Below, in pieces: positions 1-4,787 of a DNA stretch of 5,955 nt. Position 1 is the first letter of the stretch, and each line of letters opens with the position of its first letter. Position numbers and translations under genes: made by a program. The DNA is from BRH-c25 sp029553855. Its GTDB lineage: Bacteria; Bacillota; Clostridia; Lutisporales; Lutisporaceae. The stretch is from assembly GCA_035375865.1 (NCBI GenBank), contig DAOSQO010000149.1:1-5955 (forward strand). Direction: 5' to 3'. The notes under the pieces are model-generated. The model was not told where the DNA came from. It worked only from the letters and a program-made list of their open reading frames with translations, and ran no database searches.

Positions 1-1
1 A

Positions 2-886
2 CAGGAAAGAATCAATTGCTTACCGGCCACTCTCTTAGATGAAAAAATCTGCGGTGTTAAGTGGGTATCCTGCTTCCCTCCCAACCCTGTTAGGTTTGGC
101 ACGCAGAATCTTTCTGCAATATTTATACTTTCAAACATTGTTAATGGTTACCCCATCTGTGTAATGGACGGTACGCTGTGTTCCAATATGCGTGTTGCAG
201 CTATGGGCGCAGCAGCAGCAGATAAGCTGGCCAGGAAAGATGTAGAGAGTATTGGATTTATTGGCGCCGGTGAGCAAGCAAAGATGCATCTGATTGGTAT
301 GAAATCTGTGCGTCCATGTTTGAAGATTTGTAAGGTTGCCTCCAAATATCACGCAGAGGAAGATAATTTTATTTCTAGCTTGCAGAAGATACTTCCTGAT
401 ATGAAATTTGTTGCTTGCGATACTGTAATGGAAAAGGCAATTTATGATTCTGATATTATAGTTACAGCAACCAGTGCACAAGCACCGTTGCTCAAGGCAG
501 ACTGGATCAAAAATGGTGCATTTTACAGTCATATTGGAGGTTGGGAAGACGAGTACAAAGTGGTCCAAATGGCAGATAAGATAATATGTGACGATTGGAA
601 TACTGTAAAGCATCGTACACAGACCGTAAGCCGTTGCTATAAGGATGGTATTATTAAAGATGAAGATATCTATGGCAACATCGTTGATATTTTAGATGGA
701 ACAAAACCTGGAAGAGAAAATGACAATGAATTCATCTATTTTGATGCTGTCGGTTTAGCTTATGTCGATGTATCCATTGCATATGCAATGTATAAACACG
801 CAGTAAATCAAGGCTTTGGTAAAGAGCTTGCACTGCAGGAAGACATGATCTTCGATAAGGATCTGGAAGGCAAAATAGTACTATAA
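2..886 (+). CDS. Ornithine cyclodeaminase/mu-crystallin family protein, 5'-truncated by window edge
   Basis: The frame of the ATG at 164 stays open to base 2, and the upstream codons encode family sequence (GVKWVSCFPPNP), so the true start lies left of the window. 294 residues are visible; the family is usually about 320-350, so about 30-50 are missing. Counting from the first visible codon, K20 in GVKW and R64 in NMRVAA match the lysine and arginine that bind the substrate carboxylate in ornithine cyclodeaminase. GFIGAGEQ (85-92) is the Rossmann NAD(P)-binding loop. The C-terminal block has the PGR and YFDAVGLAYVD motifs, with D256 in the position of the catalytic aspartate region. Family members deaminate ornithine to proline or act as imine reductases or alanine dehydrogenases; the substrate cannot be assigned. 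The usual segment after the Rossmann fold is replaced by a GGWEDE variant. The enzyme is soluble and cytoplasmic. Family assignment is secure; reaction is not. Confidence 0.9.
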   Translation, partial: QERINCLPATLLDEKICGVKWVSCFPPNPVRFGTQNLSAIFILSNIVNGYPICVMDGTLCSNMRVAAMGAAAADKLARKDVESIGFIGAGEQAKMHLIGMKSVRPCLKICKVASKYHAEEDNFISSLQKILPDMKFVACDTVMEKAIYDSDIIVTATSAQAPLLKADWIKNGAFYSHIGGWEDEYKVVQMADKIICDDWNTVKHRTQTVSRCYKDGIIKDEDIYGNIVDILDGTKPGRENDNEFIYFDAVGLAYVDVSIAYAMYKHAVNQGFGKELALQEDMIFDKDLEGKIVL

Positions 887-905
887 TCTATTATGAGAGT
901 CACAT

Positions 906-1006
906 ACTATATCAGGACTTTCATAACACGCCGGAGGACTTCAACAGAAGTTCAAGATATAGTCAGCACCATTGGAAACAATGGATAAAGGCGTCTCCTC
1001 GCCTCC
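906..1006 (+). ncRNA. Group I intron-like 3' core fragment (P7-P8-P7'-P9)
   Basis: AAGATATAGTC at 954-964 matches the conserved P7 3'-strand element of group I introns (the Tetrahymena intron has the same string). ACTATAT at 906-912 can pair with ATATAGT at 957-963, as a P7 helix would. Between them a 7-bp hairpin at 936-953 with loop AACA sits where P8 belongs, leaving room for the P3 3' strand at 913-935. Directly after P7' comes CCATTG-GAAA-CAATGG (969-984), a GNRA-capped hairpin in the P9 position, and then AGGCG/CGCCT at 989-1004. The 5' half of the core (P3 to P6) is absent because the upstream enzyme gene occupies that space. The piece is therefore most likely an inactive remnant of an intron or of an IStron-type element. 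The order of elements is seen directly; the identity is inferred and could be coincidental. Confidence 0.45.
964..984 (+). repeat. GNRA hairpin, copy 1 of a pair flanking the HEPN/MNT operon
   Basis: CAGCA is followed by a perfect 6-bp stem CCATTG/CAATGG (969-974 with 979-984) closed by a GAAA tetraloop. A near copy lies at 1991-2015. The two agree in the TCAGCA lead-in and in 14 of the 16 hairpin bases, and both differences keep the fold (loop GAAA to GAGA, and an A-U pair to G-U). Confidence 0.6.
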
Positions 1007-1034
1007 ACCAAAAATATTATATGAGTTTACATAC

Positions 1035-1074
1035 AGGCACTGTATTTAATGAGCAAACGAATGCAGTGCTTTTT
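1035..1074 (+). terminator. Intrinsic terminator, probably of the cyclodeaminase-family gene
   Basis: GCACTGTATTT (1037-1047) pairs with GAATGCAGTGC (1059-1069), an 11-bp stem with two G-U pairs and an 11-base loop. It is followed at once by TTTTT (1070-1074). This is a textbook intrinsic terminator on the plus strand. It lies 150 bases beyond the stop at 886, with the intron-like fragment in between. It should insulate the toxin-antitoxin operon from upstream transcription. Confidence 0.8.
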
Positions 1075-1140
1075 GCAATGCTGATAAAATGAGTAATCAA
1101 AACGAAAAAGGTGGATAATATGTAATGAATTAGTTAGTTA

Positions 1141-1149
1141 TGATATAAT
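1141..1149 (+). promoter_or_regulatory. Extended -10 promoter of the mntA-hepT operon
   Basis: TGATATAAT is a perfect extended -10 element (TG, one base, TATAAT). No good -35 is visible at 17 bases spacing (TGTAAT at 1121-1126), which is common for extended -10 promoters. Transcription would start near 1156, downstream of the ATG at 1155, so that ATG cannot be the start codon. The -10 lies within a perfect 12-base palindrome, ATATAATTATAT (1143-1154), a possible autoregulatory operator, although such A/T palindromes also arise by chance. Confidence 0.65.
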
Positions 1150-1196
1150 TATATATGATTTATTCAAATAAAACTTTAAGAACACAGGTGATAGCT

Positions 1197-1592
1197 ATGA
1201 ATTTGGATATAATTAAAAATAAACTGATAGATAAAGCATCCGCTTTCATTGTCATCCTTTTTGGTTCGGCAGCATCCGGTAGAATGAGAAATGACAGTGA
1301 TATTGACATAGCCTTTTTATCAGATGGAAATCTGAGTGAATATGAGGTATTCAATATTGCGCAGGAATTAAGCAATGAATTAGGCAGGGATGTAGACCTG
1401 ATTGATATGAGCAAAGCGTCAACGGTTTTTAAGGCAAATATCCTCGGGACAGGAAAAATTATATATTCAGCCGATGAAAATAAAAAACATGAGTTTCAGA
1501 TAAGAACCTTCAAGGAATATTGTATGCTTAACGAGGAACGAAAAGGAATCCTGGATAAAGTACGGGAAAGGGGTACAATATATGCAGAGTGA
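1197..1592 (+). CDS. mntA: MntA-type minimal nucleotidyltransferase, antitoxin of the HEPN/MNT system
   Basis: A 131-residue protein with the DNA polymerase beta-like minimal nucleotidyltransferase fold. GSAASGR begins the GSX10DXD signature: G23, S24, then D35 and D37, which bind the catalytic metals. The third acidic residue is probably D67 in DVDLID. Characterised MntA proteins transfer AMP from ATP to a tyrosine of the partner HepT toxin and so silence its RNase activity; that role is inferred here from the motif and the neighbour. The ATG at 1197 is preferred over one 42 bases upstream: AGGTGA (1186-1191) sits five bases before it, and the predicted transcript begins after the upstream ATG. 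The 3' end overlaps the toxin gene by 11 bases, indicating translational coupling. The C-terminal 40 residues are rich in Lys, Arg and Glu, probably helical. No truncation is seen. Confidence 0.9.
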   Translation: MNLDIIKNKLIDKASAFIVILFGSAASGRMRNDSDIDIAFLSDGNLSEYEVFNIAQELSNELGRDVDLIDMSKASTVFKANILGTGKIIYSADENKKHEFQIRTFKEYCMLNEERKGILDKVRERGTIYAE

Positions 1593-1986
1593 TGTAATAT
1601 TAAACAAAGCTGCTATAATTGAAAGGTGCATTAAGCGCATAAATGAAGAATATGAAGGAAATCCGGATAATCTTAATAACTCCACAAAGCAGGATTCTAT
1701 TATTCTAAATATTCAAAGGGCTGCGGAAGCTTGTATTGATATGGCTATGCACATTGTTGCTGAAAGGTCTTATGGTATTCCCCAGAATAGCAGGGATGCA
1801 TTTGATTTGCTTCAGACAAACGGGTTTATTACTGCTGAACTGAGCGGCAAACTTAAAGCTATGGTAGGCTTTAGAAATATTGCCGTGCATGATTATCAGA
1901 ACATAAATATACAAATAGTAAGAAAAGTGATTGAAATACATATTGATGATATTAAAGAGTTTTCCTCTATTGTTATGAAGGCATAG
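1582..1986 (+). CDS. hepT: HepT-type HEPN domain RNase toxin (DUF86 family)
   Basis: A 134-residue, mostly helical protein of the HepT/DUF86 branch of HEPN domains. The signature RX4HXY is complete: R98, H103 and Y105 in GFRNIAVHDY. In this family R and H form the RNase active site at the dimer interface, and Y is the residue AMPylated by MntA. The length is normal for the family. AAAGGGG (1567-1573) lies eight bases before the ATG, inside the end of mntA, and the reading frames overlap by 11 bases, so the two proteins are made together. With both active sites intact the pair is predicted to be a working toxin-antitoxin module, often linked to phage defence or stabilisation of mobile DNA. The RNA target is unknown. 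The operon looks A+T-richer than the transporter and carboxypeptidase genes, consistent with acquisition, but this was judged by eye only. Confidence 0.92.
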   Translation: MQSDVILNKAAIIERCIKRINEEYEGNPDNLNNSTKQDSIILNIQRAAEACIDMAMHIVAERSYGIPQNSRDAFDLLQTNGFITAELSGKLKAMVGFRNIAVHDYQNINIQIVRKVIEIHIDDIKEFSSIVMKA

Positions 1987-1990
1987 GCAA

Positions 1991-2015
1991 TCAGCAGCGC
2001 CATTGGAGACAGTGG
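1991..2015 (+). repeat. GNRA hairpin, copy 2 of a pair flanking the HEPN/MNT operon
   Basis: CCATTG (2000-2005) and CAGTGG (2010-2015) form a 6-bp stem with one G-U pair around a GAGA tetraloop. The lead-in TCAGCA (1991-1996) is the same as at copy 1 (963-968), with three extra bases before the stem. The group I P7 signature seen upstream is not present here. Confidence 0.55.
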
Positions 2016-2040
2016 GGCTGCCATAAGGCAGCCTTGCTCA
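1994..2040 (+). terminator. Tandem hairpins between convergent genes, probable operon terminator
   Basis: GGCTGCC (2016-2022) and GGCAGCC (2027-2033) form a perfect 7-bp hairpin with loop ATAA, starting 29 bases after the hepT stop and followed by TTGCTC. The T-tract is weak, so termination strength is uncertain on either strand; the position between convergent genes fits a bidirectional terminator. The first hairpin can be lengthened by GCAGC (1994-1998) pairing with GCTGC (2017-2021), which would break the second hairpin, so the two folds compete. Confidence 0.5.
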
Positions 2041-2045
2041 AATAA

Positions 2046-3140
2046 TTAAACAATAATGATGTCCTTGGTAACATTATTGAGTATTTCTGCCTTACCGTTT
2101 TCTACCAGAACTATATTTTCAACTCTCATGCCGAATTTTCCGGAAATATATATTCCAGGCTCTACGCTGAAGCACATTCCATTTTCGAGGATCTGCTTGT
2201 TGCCGGTTCTTATGTACGGACCTTCATGGACGGCAATACCTATACCATGACCTGTCCTGTTGAGGAAGTAATCCCCGTAGCCTGCTGTTTTAATTATATT
2301 ACGTGCAGCCATATCCACTTCTTCAGCAGGGATACCTTCTCTAACGGTCATTTCACCTGTAGTCGTCGCTTTTACACAGATATCGAATATCTTTCTTTGT
2401 TCTTCCGTGGGTTCACCTACGAAAATCGTTCTCGAAATATCGGAGCAGTAGCCTTTATACCTGCAGCCGGTATCGATTATTATTATATCCTGTTCCTGTA
2501 TGACCCTACTATCCCCATTGTAATGAGGTTTCGAAGTATTGGATCCTGATGCCACGATGGGGTGAAAAGACATGCTTACACCTTTTTCTGTATAGAGCTC
2601 TTCCAGCTTTTTTGCAATATCTCTTTCTGTTAAGCCCGGCTTTATAAACTTTATTGTTTCTTCAACCACTTTGTCAGCAATCTTTGCTGCTTTTCTCATA
2701 CAATCCTTTTCTTCTTGAGTTTTTCGGATTCTGACATCTTCCAATATACTGTTTCCATTTATGAATTTTACGTCGGAAAAGTTTCCTATGTCCAGCATAT
2801 TTATAGCCACGATTCCGTCATTTACCGCAATGATTTTTCCTGCAAGGCCATATTTTTTATCGGCTTTCTCGATTGCGGACAGGAAGCCGTCTGTATCGCT
2901 CCATACAAATATGTCCTCCTTTTCTCCTAAGAGCTCTCGGGTTTCTTCATAGTATATTTCGGGAGATATGTAAAAATGCCTCTTATCTTTTAGGATGAAC
3001 AGCGCTTTGAACCTTTCATCCGGATGAGGATTGATTCCCGTCAGATATTCAAGGCCGGAGGAAGGACCAATCATATGAATATCCGCATTAATACCTGACA
3101 TGAGCCCTACAATTTTTTCTAACTGTTTCTCTAATTGCAT
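2046..3140 (-). CDS. M24 family Xaa-Pro peptidase (aminopeptidase P/prolidase type)
   Basis: A 364-residue cytoplasmic metallopeptidase that removes N-terminal residues next to proline or splits Xaa-Pro dipeptides, used in peptide turnover. Residues about 5-133 form the creatinase-type N-terminal domain and about 145-360 the pita-bread catalytic domain. All five metal ligands are present: D223 (IIDTG), D234 (YCSDISRT), H298 (RTGHGIG), E327 (SVEPGIY) and E341 (GMRVEN). H206 (KPHYNGD) and H305 (AVHEGP) are the usual accessory histidines. The length is typical of Firmicute PepQ-like members. The start is supported by AAGGGG (3149-3154) eight bases upstream of the ATG on the minus strand. It converges with hepT and diverges from the transporter gene, so it is probably monocistronic. 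No convincing promoter was recognised. Aminopeptidase P and prolidase cannot be told apart here. Confidence 0.95.
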   Translation of the reverse strand: MQLEKQLEKIVGLMSGINADIHMIGPSSGLEYLTGINPHPDERFKALFILKDKRHFYISPEIYYEETRELLGEKEDIFVWSDTDGFLSAIEKADKKYGLAGKIIAVNDGIVAINMLDIGNFSDVKFINGNSILEDVRIRKTQEEKDCMRKAAKIADKVVEETIKFIKPGLTERDIAKKLEELYTEKGVSMSFHPIVASGSNTSKPHYNGDSRVIQEQDIIIIDTGCRYKGYCSDISRTIFVGEPTEEQRKIFDICVKATTTGEMTVREGIPAEEVDMAARNIIKTAGYGDYFLNRTGHGIGIAVHEGPYIRTGNKQILENGMCFSVEPGIYISGKFGMRVENIVLVENGKAEILNNVTKDIIIV

Positions 3141-3381
3141 GATTTCAACCCCTTATAATTTATTTGTATTGCTATAAACCGTAACTAATGCCGGTTATTT
3201 ACTATTATGAAAAACAAACTGGCCGTTGCTCTTAGGGAAAAGCACATAATGCTAATTTTATTATAGTACTCTTCATAACCGAATTACAATAAAAGAAAAT
3301 AGGTGCCAGTAAAAGCTCCGAAAAACTAAAGCTTTGTAATAAATATACAATGCAAAAAATAATTATACAATAAAGAAGTTT

Positions 3382-3433
3382 AGGTAAGCTTAGGCCCCTT
3401 CCGCATTTCCACAAACTTACCTTCCTTACCTTG
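3382..3433 (+). repeat. AGGTAAG / CTTACCT repeat cluster upstream of the transporter promoter
   Basis: CTTACCTTC (3416-3424) and CTTACCTTG (3425-3433) are tandem 9-base repeats differing only in the last base. An inverted copy, AGGTAAG (3382-3388), lies 27 bases upstream and could pair with either. The second repeat overlaps the expected -35 position of the promoter at 3449, so the cluster could be an operator. The rest of 3141-3381 is A+T-rich and holds no gene or RNA that I recognise. Confidence 0.4.
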
Positions 3434-3454
3434 TGCATCGTTAAGTGTTATAAT
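3426..3454 (+). promoter_or_regulatory. Predicted promoter of the EamA transporter gene
   Basis: TGTTATAAT (3446-3454) is an extended -10 element with a perfect TATAAT (3449-3454). TTACCT at 3426-3431 lies 17 bases upstream but is a poor -35. Transcription would start near 3461, leaving a leader of about 35 bases before the GTG at 3496. Confidence 0.6.
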
Positions 3455-3482
3455 AACTATAAGAGAATTTGAATTGGGGGAT

Positions 3483-3500
3483 AGGAGGATAAAATGTGAG
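3483..3500 (+). promoter_or_regulatory. Ribosome binding site with start-stop ATG overlapping the GTG start
   Basis: AGGAGG (3483-3488) precedes two overlapping starts. ATG at 3494-3496 is followed at once by TGA, and GTG at 3496-3498 opens the transporter frame. Spacings of 5 and 7 bases are both usable, so ribosomes may be lost on the start-stop ATG, lowering expression of the transporter. Confidence 0.6.
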
Positions 3501-4389
3501 TACTGCCCCGTTGTCAAAGGAAAGATCCAGGGCAATGTTATTGCTTGCCGCCACTGCAGCAATGTGGAGCATCGGAGGATTGCTTATCAAATTAGTGGAT
3601 GCCAGCCCCCTGGCAATTGCAGGGGCAAGGGCTGCTATCACATCAGTGGTGCTGCTGTTATATCTCAGGAAGCCGAAATTTAACTGGTCCCTTCCCCAGG
3701 TAGGGGCGGCGATTACCAGTTCAGCTACATCAATACTCTTTGTTACTGCAACAAAGACGACGACTGCAGCCAACGCAATACTGCTGCAATCCACTGCCCC
3801 AATATATGTTGCCATTTTGGGGCTATGGTTGCTTAAGGAAAAGACCACAAAATATGATTGGCTGACAGTTGCCGTGGTAATGGGCGGAATGGGGTTGTTC
3901 TTTGTTGAGAATCTAAGTACTGAAGGGTTATTGGGGAATTTTTTTGCAGTGCTGAGCGGTATTACTTATGCCTTTTTTGTGATTTTTATGAGAATGCAAA
4001 AAAACGGCTCTCCCCTGGAATCAACTTTGCTGGGAAATATTATTACAACTATTGTTGGACTTCCTTTCCTCTGCCGGTCGGTACCAAGCGCTTCGGGCTG
4101 GCTCTTCCTGCTGATACTTGGAGTTTTTCAACTTGGTATACCCTATATATTTTATTCTGCAGCTATAAAAAAAGCGACAGCCCTGGAAGCGGTGCTGATT
4201 GCGATAGTTGAACCTATACTGAATCCTGTATTGGTGTTTCTGGCGCTGGGGGAGGTGCCCGGTCTTTATGCATTGTTAGGTGGTGCTATTGTTTTGGCTT
4301 CGATAACCCTGAAATGTGTTATTACAATTATGCCATTGAAGACAGAATCTGAAAACGGGGAGGGACAACCTTATGACCAGGGACTATGA
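3496..4389 (+). CDS. EamA/DMT superfamily transporter, 10 TM
   Basis: A 297-residue integral membrane protein with two repeated EamA domains of five helices each, about residues 12-137 and 146-275. This is the normal length for the drug/metabolite transporter superfamily. The end of each repeat carries the family pattern: NAILLQSTAPIYVAIL with LLKEK (93-116), and AVLIAIVEPILNPVLVFL with LGEVPG (232-256). Members move amino acids, nucleosides or other small metabolites, often outward; the substrate cannot be read from sequence. The start is GTG at 3496, because an in-frame TAA lies two codons upstream and the strong AGGAGG site fits; the next Met (residue 14) would cut into the first helix and has no RBS. 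The last 20 residues are polar and probably cytoplasmic. The 3' end overlaps the start of a decayed reading frame at 4373. Confidence 0.93.
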   Translation: MSTAPLSKERSRAMLLLAATAAMWSIGGLLIKLVDASPLAIAGARAAITSVVLLLYLRKPKFNWSLPQVGAAITSSATSILFVTATKTTTAANAILLQSTAPIYVAILGLWLLKEKTTKYDWLTVAVVMGGMGLFFVENLSTEGLLGNFFAVLSGITYAFFVIFMRMQKNGSPLESTLLGNIITTIVGLPFLCRSVPSASGWLFLLILGVFQLGIPYIFYSAAIKKATALEAVLIAIVEPILNPVLVFLALGEVPGLYALLGGAIVLASITLKCVITIMPLKTESENGEGQPYDQGL

Positions 4390-4649
4390 GACCGGGGGAA
4401 ACATAACAGGTATGTTAATATATATCATACAACAAACGTTATTATGTGGCCGCATAAAAACAAATACTGCAAAACCCAAAAAATAAATTAAGTAGGATGC
4501 ATCTGCTTCTTTCACAAAGAATGTTTCCTATTCCGGGCCAAGTCCGAGAGAAACTGTTGTCTCCTCAACTCCATACCGGATATATTTCAATCCAAGCTGT
4601 GGATTCCGTGAGCATGCTGGACAATGTGATAAAGCAGTATAAAGGTTGA
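4373..4649 (+). pseudogene. Probable remnant of a small gene downstream of the transporter
   Basis: A strong GGGGAGGG (4357-4364) lies eight bases before an ATG at 4373 that overlaps the end of the transporter gene, a translation-coupled arrangement. That frame runs only 37 codons, to a TAA at 4484. Starting at 4497 in another frame, a 50-codon stretch (MHLLLSQRMFPIPG... ending IKQYKG) has a protein-like composition and stops at 4649, five bases before a strong hairpin. It has no usable RBS of its own. The simplest reading is one gene whose two ends survive after internal deletion or frameshift. I do not recognise the product. The alternative is one or two independent small proteins, or chance open frames; the evidence is modest. 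Confidence 0.35.
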
Positions 4650-4653
4650 AAAC

Positions 4654-4698
4654 TAGTGCCTGACATTTGATAAGCCGGAAGTCAGGCACTATTATTTA
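4654..4698 (+). terminator. Intrinsic terminator after the transporter/remnant unit
   Basis: TAGTGCCTGAC (4654-4664) and GTCAGGCACTA (4681-4691) form a perfect 11-bp stem with a 16-base loop, followed by TTATTT. It probably ends transcription from the transporter promoter. The remaining 4699-4777 is purine-rich and holds no gene or clear promoter that I can see. Confidence 0.75.
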
Positions 4699-4787
4699 CA
4701 AAAAAAACCACGAAGATCCGGAAGGAAAACAGGCAGCAAGGGAAGAAGTATATAGATACCTAATTATAAAAACTTTCGGAGGTTATT

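Noticed and set aside
936..1004. Possible c-di-GMP or guanidine riboswitch because of consecutive hairpins.
   Set aside because: The conserved GEMM-I core and the ACGR loops of the guanidine-II class are absent, and the segment follows a gene rather than preceding one closely.
1000..1010. CGCCTCCACCA looks like the 3' end of a tRNA or tmRNA (acceptor strand plus CCA).
   Set aside because: No T-stem or TTCGA-type T-loop fits at the required distance, and no matching 5' acceptor, D-arm or anticodon arm is present upstream.
1155..1196. Upstream ATG giving a 145-residue form of the nucleotidyltransferase.
   Set aside because: It has no RBS, lies at or before the predicted transcription start, and adds residues outside the conserved domain; the ATG at 1197 has a well-placed AGGTGA.
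2056..2952. Several open frames of 60-110 codons on the plus strand.
   Set aside because: They are antisense to the M24 peptidase, whose complete set of metal ligands shows which strand is coding.
3441..3848. A 135-codon open frame on the minus strand over the transporter start.
   Set aside because: It lies opposite the EamA gene, has no RBS support and no recognisable domain.
4444..4457. TATGTGGCCGCATA, a 14-base near-palindrome.
   Set aside because: One pair is mismatched, it is short, and it lies in a probable gene remnant with no promoter nearby.
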